From: Diphasiastrum complanatum
Taxonomy: Eukaryota > Streptophyta > Lycopodiopsida > Lycopodiales > Lycopodiaceae
Direction: 5' to 3'
Assembly (NCBI GenBank): GCA_029204225.1
Contig: CM055099.1
Span: 42,214,597-42,278,596, forward strand
Length of the DNA stretch: 64,000 nt
In this document: piece after piece, positions 34,008 through 46,500 of the stretch
How positions within the stretch are numbered: the stretch's first letter is position 1
How the letters are laid out: every line of letters starts with the position of its first letter
Translations under genes and position numbers: made by a program
Notes under the pieces: generated by a model
What the model was told of the DNA's origin: nothing
Database searches by the model: none
What the model saw: only the letters and a program-made list of their open reading frames with translations

Positions 34008-34395
34008 TTGGATGTTCAAGATGCAAATGATGATGCTTTTGTGATGTCTTCATGTATGCTTGCTAATGATGGAGATCTAGATCCTTGCTGGATTGATAGT
34101 GGAGCAAGTTCACACATGACCTTTCACAAAGAGTACTTCACTTCTTTGTTGGCATATGGAGATGACAAGAGGGTGATCTACACGGCCAATGATGGTGAGT
34201 GTGCAATCAAAGGGATTGGCACAATTCCTATTTCTCTCTCTACAAATAGGAATGTTCATTTGGAGGATGTCTTGTTTATTCCATCTATAACCAAGAATTT
34301 GCTTAGTGTGAGTGAAATGCTAAGTAAGGGCCTCAAGGTGGAGTTTGATGGAGATGCTTGTTTGATCAAAAGAAAGGATGTCTTGATTGGAAAAG
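34008..34395 (+). pseudogene. Copia protease and pre-integrase start, truncated by insertion
   Basis: The frame reads CWIDSGASSHMTFHKEYFTS with the active-site DSGA intact. It continues with KGIGTIPISL, VLFIPSITKNLLSVSEM and CLIKRKDVLIGKG, all typical of copia protease and the segment before integrase. The homology breaks at about 34396, where GACGTC-rich foreign DNA begins. Confidence 0.9.
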
Positions 34396-34399
34396 GTAT

Positions 34400-34830
34400 T
34401 GAAATCCGACGACTTTAAAAAACATCGCATTATGACAGGCACAACGTGCCAAATTTTGAAACGTATTTTCTCGATCACGGAAACCCGATCTGACATGGAC
34501 ATTGCAATGCGACGTCTGACGTGGACGTCGCATTGCGACAGCCGATGTGTACGTCGCATTGCGACGTCCAAAGACGTCACAAACGCTCTGACATGGATGT
34601 CACATTGCGATATCTTAGAATTCAGTCAGATTCCAACGTTTGTAAACACAAAATGATGCCAAAATTTCATCGACGGATGTCCAACGCCCATCCGACATAT
34701 GCTTGGAGTCGAAATCCGACGTCCCATAAAGTTATTGGATTCCGATGTCTGTTAACAAAATTATCAAAAAATATGTCCGACGTGTGTCCGACGTCTATCC
34801 GACGTGTTAGGACATCAGATTCCGACATCC
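34400..34830. repeat. Left subterminal array of CGACGTC motifs
   Basis: More than a dozen variants of TCCGACGT, GGACGTCGCATTGCGAC and CCGACGTGT are scattered over 430 bp in both orientations, far richer in CpG than the surrounding DNA. Confidence 0.8.
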
Positions 34831-35499
34831 CAAATTAGGTAAAATAAAATAAAAAATGCGTAAAAAATAGTGCGCGCATTTTTATCGGGCTGTTCTTGGA
34901 GTTGAGTTCTTGGAGAAGCGATGTTCGTGAATTGTTTTTAAAACAATATTTTTGAGTTGCATTCAACATTTGGATCAAACAACAAACTAAGCATGAGGTA
35001 CTTTTCATTCTTAAACTACTTCTCATTTTATATTTTATTGCATTACTTCATGTTCATTATGAATGACAATACTTTATTGCATTGCAAATTCATTTAGATT
35101 TTTTGATATAATATTGATTGTTGTTTTGAAATCTGACATTGCACATGGTTTTAATTTCTTAGTTGATTATTACGTCAATCCACATCCCTAAATTTGACAT
35201 TGCAATTTTTGAAAAGAAAACATTGCACATATAAAAGCAATGGCAATATAGCACGATCATTTGCAATAATAATATTTTTCATAATATGAATTAATGTATT
35301 ACAAAATTGGTGCTTTAATGTCGCACGAGTCTTTCTAGATCTGACATCAACTAAAACTTATAAACCTAATCTACTCGTCGTCGTCGTGAGGTCCAGTCTG
35401 CATGAACACAAGCAAACAAACTACATTAATATTTAATGCTTGATTGTATTAAGTTAAATAAAATTGATGTCGAAATACAAACCACATTAGTATAAATAC

Positions 35500-36244
35500 A
35501 TAAACTAGTACTTACATTTGGAGGATGACCCTCGCTCTTTAGTTTGTCGACTAATGCATCGTACGATTTCCTGAAGGCAAATTCGTACTCCGCCAACTAT
35601 CCATGCATTCAATTGAAGTTGAAATTACTTTAGGGCTACGTTGAAGCAGCTAGTCATAATGCATATTAAAAAATAAAAGCATATAAAATCAAAGATAAAC
35701 TATAAGAGTAGTGTAAGTTCACTTACCATGCTTGCTTGCAATCTCGTCTTTCCGCTCGAGCCCAACCTAGGATTGCCTATCCCATGTATCCTAGCGGTAG
35801 CAGCATCTTTCTGAATCTTGTATATATCTGGTGTTTGTTCATCCGCTTTTACACGGTTCCAATCATTTTTTGAACACCAGGAAGGCTTGGATTGCCCGTC
35901 CCTATAAGCTCGTCATGCCATATCACAACGATGCCTAATCCATAAGCTCATATGCTTATGAATTTCCTTCTCCTCGAATTCCTCTTCTTGTTGGAATTCG
36001 TTACAAAGGGTGCCAATAACCTGTCGTTTATCGGTGGCAGGTTGTTCGGACCATTTACTAAATAATTTGTCGCCAAAATGTCGTTCTCATAAGAATAGAG
36101 TCGGTCCAAAGCCACCCTCCCTTTTCTATTGGCAATTATATTGCCTTGAGGATCCACGTCATAATAAGGATTTGTGGATGACTCTTCGGTGGGGGCGGGA
36201 GTCGCGGCCTCTTGTGAGGGACCACCCTCATTTTGGCTAAGCAT
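35500..36244 (-). pseudogene. CACTA accessory (Transposase_24/TnpA-like) fragment
   Basis: 36244-35948 on the minus strand starts MLSQNEGGPSQEAATPAPTE and reads on to LDRLYSYENDILATNYLVNG. Broken frames continue down to 35598-35520, with LAEYEFAFRKSYDALVDKLK then SEGHPPN. The order of a Ser/Pro-rich N-terminus, a middle region and a final helical segment resembles plant En/Spm-associated proteins. The assignment is by general resemblance, without a diagnostic motif. Confidence 0.4.
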
Positions 36245-36619
36245 ATTTTGCAGTTGTGTTTTCTGCTCGGAATTTAATGATTCATATAATTTTTTTATAA
36301 AGTCTCATGAGCTTTCACCACTGCCTGACCTCGACATGATTACTACATTCATAAACATACAATACATTACAATAAACCCTAATATATCGAAATAAAGTAG
36401 AAAAGAAAATCGATTACAGAACTTTAATGCATATTGGAGTGGGACTTTCATACCTGTGTTAACAAAAGAAGAGAGATATGCGTGTAGAGCTCGAACCTGC
36501 ACCAAGATTGGCATAAGAATGATGTAAGCGACAATGTATAAGAATAGGTATATCTAAAAATTCAAAACATTAGAATCATTCAATAATTTTATGTTATTTG
36601 TGTTTTGTACTTGTGCATA

Positions 36620-37274
36620 TATGCAGTTTATCACAACGAGATGAATTACATTCAGATCAATCTAGCGATGAAGACAGTACTCAAGTTAACAGGGTAAGTA
36701 ATAAACATGCATGTGTTCTTGTTCATAAAAACTTTGTTATTCAATTATTTATGTATCAATCTTGTAGGTTGCTATGATTATTGCGATACGAGAGTATTTC
36801 CAAGGACTTTATTACATGTTTACCACGTACACAACAATTCTTTGGCAGATTATATTCCATCCAGATCGAATAGACCCAAGATGGTGGTATGTGATCCAAC
36901 TTAATACAAGAAAATGACGCGTGTTTGAAGAAAAAGATATTGTTGAATTGGATACACACGACGAACCACCACCCAATTTTGGCGACATTTTGGAAGAACC
37001 TGAACCACTCATCCAAACTCCAAATGATGTCAAAATGATGGGAGAAGAAGGTACAAATGAAAATGATGAGATTCCTACGATCGTACAAGACCAAAGTGGG
37101 GGTAATTTGAGGCCCCCACGTTTGGATGAGATAGAATTAGAAGAAGAGAAGATTGAATATGAGGGTAACTCACATCATGAAAGAGACACGATCGGAAATT
37201 TACGATTATACCTAGACCTAGATTCAGATGAGTTGAATGATGAAAATGATGTAAATAATGAGAATGATCTATGA
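36620..37274 (+). pseudogene. CACTA Tnp2 C-terminal-like fragment
   Basis: Plus-strand frames at 36,770-36,900 (GLYYMFTTYTT, DPRWWYVIQLNTRK) followed by 36921-37274 (FEEKDIVELDTHDEPPPNFG, then a very acidic tail ending DELNDENDVNNENDL) resemble the end of Tnp2, where a D-P-x-W-x-V-V segment precedes an acidic C-terminus. A GT donor near 36,690 and an AG acceptor near 36,768 suggest an intron. The rest of Tnp2 is not present here. Confidence 0.4.
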
Positions 37275-37906
37275 TTATCTATCATTCTTTTTTTATATTC
37301 ATCGCAATATTTTTTATGTATATTTTTATAGATAGAGTTGAATGTGATAATTATAATACCCGAACCTTGCGGTTATGTCCTATTTCAAAATGTCACCACA
37401 TATTCCCTCCCTGCGGCATGTAGGTTTTTCCACGCAAGTTGGAAAGATTAAAACCTCGCCTTTAACGGGAGAAAAGTAAGGGCTACACACCTTCCTAGGA
37501 TTGGGGATTTTAATTATCTACATTTCACCTTTGCATATTAATTAATTGCTAGTGTATGCGATAAAATATGATATTGCTTTGAACAAAATGAAAATTATGA
37601 ATTACATTTTATTTCTACTATGTTAGATAACATATTCTAATAATAAAACAAATTGAAACAACACAAACTCACTGGTAAACTCACTCGAAGCTTCACTTGA
37701 AGCTTAAGTGCAAACGTGCAATTGCTCGCTCTTTAAACGCTTGCTCTCTTTTTTTTTAATATTTTTGTCACATGCACAAGCAATTAAAAAATAACATTAT
37801 ATTACACAATTGAACCATTATTATAAGCAAATTCAAACATACAATTACCATCAAACACTATCTAGTCATCTACTACTATAAATCTTAATCAAAATACACT
37901 CACACA

Positions 37907-39447
<1,541 letters not shown>

Positions 39448-39699
39448 TCTTTTTATCCTTCACACTCTCTATCTTCTCTTAAAACAAACAAACAAACATC
39501 AGCCTCAAACAAACAAACAAAAAACAAAACAAACAAAAATCAAGCACCAACCTCAAACAATGATCTTCAAGCACTGATCTTCAAGCACCTTCAAGCACTC
39601 ATCTTCAAGCCCTCAAGCCCTCAAGCACTGATCGCCCTCAATCGCTCCAAAGACGCTCAAATCTGCAAAAGACAAAGTGAAAGAGAAGGCACTGGATCG

Positions 39700-40105
39700 C
39701 GCGAATTGGAAGATTGAAACAGACGTCGAAATCTGACGGCCTCCAAACACGTCGAAATCCGACGTCTGTGCCCATTCAGGCCCGGACAAATGTGCCAGAT
39801 GTCGTGGACAGGCTTTTTGGCTTGCCGACGTGGACATCGAAATCTGACGCTCGTCGGATTCCGACGTCCACGTCGGATTACACGTATTTTTTTTTGTTGT
39901 AAATCTGTGACAAGTCATATCCATGTCTGCAAGTCGGAATCCGACATGTCGGCCTCCGACGTGCCTTTGAAAAATTGGTTTCCGCCCATATTTCCCGATC
40001 GCCGGACTCTGATTTTTGGATTTTTTACTTGGACGTCGGACCTTGATGTGTCGGATTGCGACGGATTATGAAATTTTTGAGCCTACGTTGGATGCGGACG
40101 TCGAA
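39700..40105. repeat. Right subterminal array of CGACGTC motifs
   Basis: Copies of GACGTCGAAATC, TCCGACGTC, GTCGGATT and GGACGTCG in both orientations mirror the left array at 34400-34830. Confidence 0.8.
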
Positions 40106-40110
40106 ATTTG

Positions 40111-40473
40111 CTCGATATGTTATTGTGTCTTTCACATTGCACAAAGGAGATGGTATGGATCAAGAGAATGATCAAGGATCTTCACTTGTTGGATTTTTCA
40201 AAGAGCTCAATCATCTTTTGTGACAATCAATCAGCCCAAAGAATGGCATCAAATCCTATCTTTCATGCTAGGAGCAAGCATATTGAGATACAATATCACT
40301 TTGTGAAGGAGCAAGTCATTGCAAAGGAGGTGGAGCTTCAACATGTGCCTTCAAGGGAATGTGTAGCTAATATCTTCACCAAAGCATTGGGAAAGGACTT
40401 GTTCATGAAGCATAGGACTTCACTTAGAGTGCTATCAAAGTCTATGCTAAAACTAGTTGAAGAGGGAGTGTGA
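40111..40473 (+). pseudogene. Copia RNase H C-terminal part
   Basis: After a one-base shift near the insertion border, the frame reads LSHCTKEMVWIKRMIKDLHL, then IFCDNQSAQRMASNP, HARSKHIEIQYHFVKEQV, HVPSRECVANIFTKALGKDL and stops just inside the LTR. These are the last motifs of copia RNase H, including the DNQSA block. The frame itself is undamaged. Confidence 0.92.
40459..40468 (+). promoter_or_regulatory. Polypurine tract of the copia element
   Basis: GAAGAGGGAG lies immediately 5' of the 3' LTR, where plus-strand priming occurs in LTR retrotransposons. Confidence 0.85.
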
Positions 40474-41118
40474 AAGATTCAACTAGTTTCATCACATTTT
40501 GCTATATTTTCATATTTGGCATATTGAGTCCAAAACTTGTTTTAGACTTAGAGATTGACTTTTCAAAGTTCATTAGTCTAAATGTCATTTGAATAAACAC
40601 TTTTTGAAAGTGTGGGAAAGTTAGAATGCGAGTTTGAGTAGATTCAAATTTGAATAGTTGAGTACCTTGAATCTAGATCCAAAATTAGTAGGGTTAGCAT
40701 TTTGGTGAGAAAGCCAAGTGGCCAAATAGGGTTTGGACCTGCTATAAAAGGATGTAACTCATGGAGAGAGCTATCTTCTCTCTTCTCTATCTCATTTCAT
40801 GTTTATACATGGTTCTCTTGGGTTCTACTATCCATTGGTGCACTATCTTGGTGATTGCTTGCAATTCTATGTGTAGAATTATCTATATTTGCTATTTTTG
40901 GATTCACACGTGTGAAATACAGTAGCTTGCTGGTTTTGTACGGACAGCAACAGTACTTTATCATTTCATTCAAGTTTGATCAAGTTCTATTAGTGTTTGC
41001 ATCTCAATTTGTGTGTAGATGCTGCTTTTTTTACATTGGTGAGATTGGTAGTGTATTTCTCTTTTTAACCAAAGATCATTCAAGCAGGTTGGATCATAAT
41101 GATTTGAAATCTTTCACA
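40469..41118 (+). repeat. 3' LTR of copia element
   Basis: It has the same 650-bp length and the same termini as the LTR at 32009-32658, and is followed by the TAAAT target duplication. Confidence 0.95.
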
Positions 41119-41123
41119 TAAAT

Positions 41124-42226
41124 CTAGCACTGCAGAAAAGCTACTCCTCTTGATGTTCTCAATCTACGTACTGCTCACTACGGATAATCGTTTCTCACAT
41201 ACTACTTTGTGCAACTTTTGATTAAACGTTCAAGAATATATCTCCCACACCAAGTTTGAGTTAGGTATGACATTTCAAAGCTACCTACCTATCTTAGATA
41301 TACTTATGTATGATATAATCAGAATACTCTCTCAAAAGCTATTACTTGATTTTGCTCAGAAGAAAGGATTCTATCACAAAGCAAATAAATAGCTCATCAT
41401 AAGTTAGAGGTTTTTACATTTCTCAAAGGATTCAAACTCTATGTTGTTGTTTTTTGGACTATCAAAGACTCCTCACATCTACGTCTATTCAGGTAAGGGC
41501 TTCTTTTACCTACTATTCTTTTTTTAATTAAGGAAAAATAAACAATACTTGTTGAATAGATGTAGCATTGCCAAGCATATAAATAACATAATATATCTTG
41601 TTACTCTCTCACTTTGATCTAATGATCAATTTGTTTTTTTTAAATGCTTTCTATACTAGTTTAATGAACCAAACACACTACGGTTTATTCATTAGGGTTT
41701 GTGGCTCGGGTACTCTTGAAACTCATGGAATTCAAGAGTCCCAACAGTCTCGTGGTTAGTATGGTATGGTTTGCCCTAACACCATTTTTTGACTGTACTA
41801 GCCTACTCTAACTTTCTTACATTCAGCTCAAGTAATTTATGAATTGTCATAATTGCTCGTTTGAGTTAAAATAAGTAGGATTTGAGCTTATGGTTAAAAC
41901 ACGATTTGGCCTATCGCTAAAACTTCTATTCGAATGGAAAACTGGACTATGATTTTTCATTGCTAATCATGCTATTAGTAAAGCTTATTTTATACATGGA
42001 TAACAATTGACATTCAGCATTGACACACGTCTTCCTCACATACTAACTTGCGTAGTTTTGTGTTGTGAGATGGTAGTAGGTACCAGCTGGATGTCTCGAA
42101 ATAATTTTCGCTTTACGGTGCTTTTGTACTGTATTTTACTCTTCACCTACATATTTACCTTGTTAGCTTATAAATAAAGGTTTCGAAAGGTTTGGTCTTG
42201 CTTAAGCAAGAGGAACTATGTGAATG

Positions 42227-42288
<62 letters not shown>

Positions 42289-43584
42289 GCAAACTTAAAT
42301 ATCCTTTGGTCAAGGTCCTACAAAATTTTTGATAAAAAGGTCCTAAACATTAACCTAAATCTAAACTTATACCTTAACTTAAATTTTATTACTTCTATTA
42401 TACCAATTACAAGTATTTAAAATACAACTACAATTTACATAAATATTTGCATTCTTAAATAGGTTTATCCAAACTTATAGCATACCAAATATTTGGTCGT
42501 GTGGTGGTAAGATAAATGAGGCTTTCAACCAATTGACGGTATGTGATAACTTCTTACAATCAAACATATGAAATCTACTCAAGATTTCTAAGACATACTT
42601 TGTGAAAGTCTGATAACACTACTACTTGGTCATACTTCTACCTCTAGATAATAATGCATGAGCAAGCATCACTCAGTATTTATTGATATTTTGAGCTAAT
42701 GTTTTGTCCATCAAACTTAAGATAGACAAGTTCACATCAGTTATTCTTCATATTTACAATGCTTTTAAGGAGTTGATTGCATTGTTTTTTTTCCTACAAT
42801 AGAGAGAACTTTTAGCTTCTAGAGCTTCCAAAACTTCACTCTCTTTCACATTTGAGACATGGATTCACAAGACAAGGAAAAGTTCCTACCTAAATGAAAA
42901 ATTCTTGCATTTCATTTTTAAAGGAAATAGCCTGATTTTCTTTTTCTTTGATCAAAGATTAAAGGGAGAAGCAAAAGTCAAACAACAATTAGTAACTCCC
43001 AGAAAGAACAACAAGATACATGCTTTATAACATATTATAAATAGCCAAGATCCAATAGTGTCAATAATAACACAGCATTCTTGGAAAAGCACATCATGAC
43101 CATTCCCATTAAGGTGTATAACAAAAGCTTCGCAGTGTTAAAAGGCCCACTCTTCCAGGCCATTTCCAACACAAGAAAAGTACCACTTTAGGGTGTAAGT
43201 CATGGTCATAATTAAATTCTGATCATTCATAATTAAACTGCATACACTTGCTCTCAAGCCAGAGCAAGCCACAGCCTGTGTCACCGATTCCTACAAGAGA
43301 GGAATCGGTCAGAACTGTATTGTATGAAAGGGATAACATGTAGCATAGCGAAGAATCGTTCCAGCGGACTGAGGCACAGAACCTGCTATTCGACCATCAA
43401 TACTATGATTTTTATTTTAGAGATCTGTATCCAACATAAATCGTATCCTCTTTCTTCTAAATTATTTTATAAACAATTGTGATATGAGGAAAAAAAAGCT
43501 CCATAGTTTCATCAAATTCCATGAAGATGTCCTTACACTCTGACAAATGGGACAAATTCTGTTCCAAGTGGAAATCTGGTGGCA
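41124..43584. other. Intergenic stretch, contains a (CT)n tract and 3' flank of the glycosylase gene
   Basis: No recognised coding sequence. A (CT)n tract lies at 42227-42286. 43,000-43,584 should include the 3' UTR of the minus-strand glycosylase gene; AATAAA on that strand (43416-43411) is a candidate poly(A) signal. Confidence 0.4.
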
Positions 43585-46500
43585 TTAGCTGTCAATCGTG
43601 AATCCATAGCCCAGCCCATCAGTTCTCCAAAGCCAATCCCAATATTTATTCAGCATGTGATCTGTAGGCTTTACCTCCTTCCACCTTCCCTCACAAAATA
43701 TCGCATAAGCATCTGTAGCATACCTGGCAAGATACAGAGACTCCAGACTCTGAATATTATATGATGGAATCATTTCATACGAACCATGTAATCGTAAAAT
43801 GACACAACTCAGGAACTTACATAGACAATTGCATGCAAGCCTACATGAATATATCAGAACAGCATAGCTATGGGAAACATTTCCCACCCGGAAGATGCAG
43901 CGCCCCCCCCCCCCCCCCCCCCCCCCGGGGAAACGAAATGGGATACAGGAAACGGGGAAACAAAAAATCATCGCATAATCTAGACACAATGGAAAAAACA
44001 TGCATCATACACCATGTTACATAACATAAAATCGCAGCTTGCTGTCCAGAGATCGAGTTTTACAAAGGAAAAAGCCTCCAATAAAAAAGGGTTTGTTTCA
44101 AACTTCAATTTGAGGAGCAATTTTGCGGGATCCCCCAGAAGTTTATAGGCCGTTTTCAGGTAAAACCAGCCTCTTGTAGCCTGTCTAGGTCATTATTTTT
44201 AGGTTTTTAAAAACGAAAAATGTTTCCGTTAATATGTGTTGTGGGAAATGATCGTTTCCCTGATGGGAAACATGTTGCCCCAAATGACCATTTCCCATGG
44301 TTGTTTCCCAGGCTTGTTTCCCAGGTTTGCAAAAATGAGGCTCCAAATGGGATCCGTTTCAAGTGCCGTCGATTTCGGCCAGTGGACAACCTCGATAGGA
44401 ACCTGTGGGAATAGACAGGACGAGGAACGGACTGACGGTCAGCCCAAAACGTCCGTCCAAAGATCGACGTTAAACAAGGCTTCAGGGACACTTCGTCAGT
44501 CGGGACCTGAAAACATTTGGAATTGACCTAAATGGTCCAAGAATACAGTCCACAGGTTCGTGAACTTGATACGGACCTAACGGACTTGGCCTTGCTCGAT
44601 TCAGGTATCGTTTGGTCAAAATGGCCTTTCGATGAGAGAGAAACGCAATTAGGTCACGCGAAATGGACCAGTTTTGCAGCTTTCCGTCCGACGGCACCGT
44701 TTCTCCAAACGGGATCCATTTATGGAGCCTTCGGCCATTGGACAAGCTCGATAGGAACCTATGGGATTGCAAAACAAAGGAAATACTGACGAAACTCCCA
44801 GTAAGAACCAAACTGGTTCTTTAAAGAAACCGGAGAAGCAAGTTCACACTGTTCAAGTTTTGCCTTTGGGAAAGTCTCCCAAGGTAAAGTCTATTCATGT
44901 GTCTCATGTGAATGAGGCACATACCTGTTTAGTTACTGCCAACATTTGGCAACCTGCAGTTGGAACTCATACTATTTTCTGACTGTTAGGAAGTATTAAT
45001 GGCCAAAAAGTTCGGATAATGGTGGACGATGGGGCAACCCACAACTTTCTAAACCATTCTTTGGTGAAGAAGTTGAAGTTAGAGCAGAAACAAAGTGATC
45101 ATCAGTACGTTATTACACTTGCCGATGGTCAGCGTAAAGATATTTATGATACTTTCGTTCCACAAGTTCCCATACAAATTCAAGACTATCAAGATACTTT
45201 AGACTTTCAAGTGATGAGCTTGGCCTTGGCAGATGTAATACTTGGTCATGAATGGTTGGTTTTTTGTTAAAAACTACTGGTGGTCTTGTTCGTAGTTATG
45301 TTGATAACACTTTGGAGTTCATTCATAGAGGTCAGAAAGTTAAGTTAGTTGGAAATGCAAGTGTGCCAGCTTCGCCAATTGTTTTTGTTGTGCAGTTGAA
45401 GCGGCTAGTGCGAAAACGAAACTTTTTCAAGTAATTCAAGTTTATCTTTTCCATATCCAAAGAAATGTGTTTCTTCTGTTGAGAGAAGAGAGAGACATGT
45501 GAGTTTGCAGATTATTTTAATGATTTTAAAGACGTCTTTCCTAGCGATTTACCTTCCGGGTTACCCCCGAGAAGAGAGGTAGATCATCCTATAGAACTTA
45601 TACCCGGGACTAAACCTGTTAGTAAGCCTCCTTATAGGTTAAGCCACTCGGAACACCTAGAGGTAGAGCGGCAGCTGCAAGAATATTTAGCTAAAAAATG
45701 AAGCATTTATAGTAGAAACCGATGTCAGTAATTAGGCAGTCGGTGCTATTCTCACTCAACACGACCGTCCGGTCGCATTTGAGAGTAAGAAATTGGATAA
45801 ACACCAGCTGAATTATTCCACTTATGAGAAGGAGTTGTTTGCAATAGTCTATGCTCTTAAGAAATGGAGGCATTACCTCTATGGAGATAAGTTTGAGATC
45901 GTGTTTGATCAAGAAAGTATCAAGTGGCTTTCCTCCCAAAGCGACTTGAAAGGAAGAAAAGTTCGTTGGGCCGAACTTCTCCAAGAGTTTGACTATCAAC
46001 TAAGGTACGAGAAAGGGTGCTACAATGTGGTAGCAGATGCCCTGAGTCGAATGCCCATGGCAAGCGCGCTAAGTTTTACGGCATTCAGGAGTGAATTCCT
46101 GGAATCACTCAGAGAAAAGTGTGTTAGTGATTCTCACTACGCACTTGTGTGGCAGGCTATTGAGCAAAGAAATTCCATAGCCACACCAGGGCCATCAGAG
46201 AATGTTGTGGGGCCATCGGAAGATGTTGAGTTGCGTCGGGACGGGACGCGCCGCCTGAAAATGTTGAGAAAACATCCGAAGTGGATGTGCCATCAGCAGG
46301 TGTTGCGGATGCTCGATGGAAGAATTTCTCCGTTGAGGACGGGTACCTCCTTTATAAAGGATGTGTGCCCAAGGACGGTGACTTCAGGCGCCAAATTCTT
46401 GAGGAAAGTCACAACAGCCCCAGTGCAGGGCATCCCGGGATAAAGAGGACCTATGCTCTTGCAAAGAATAAGTTTTATTGGCCTAATATGCAGAAAGACG

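Noticed and set aside
43585-44001. Gly-rich extension upstream of the last glycosylase exon as coding sequence
   Set aside because: The run of Gly comes from the C24 tract, and the splice acceptor at 43724-43725 gives the correct family sequence, so the extension is intronic.
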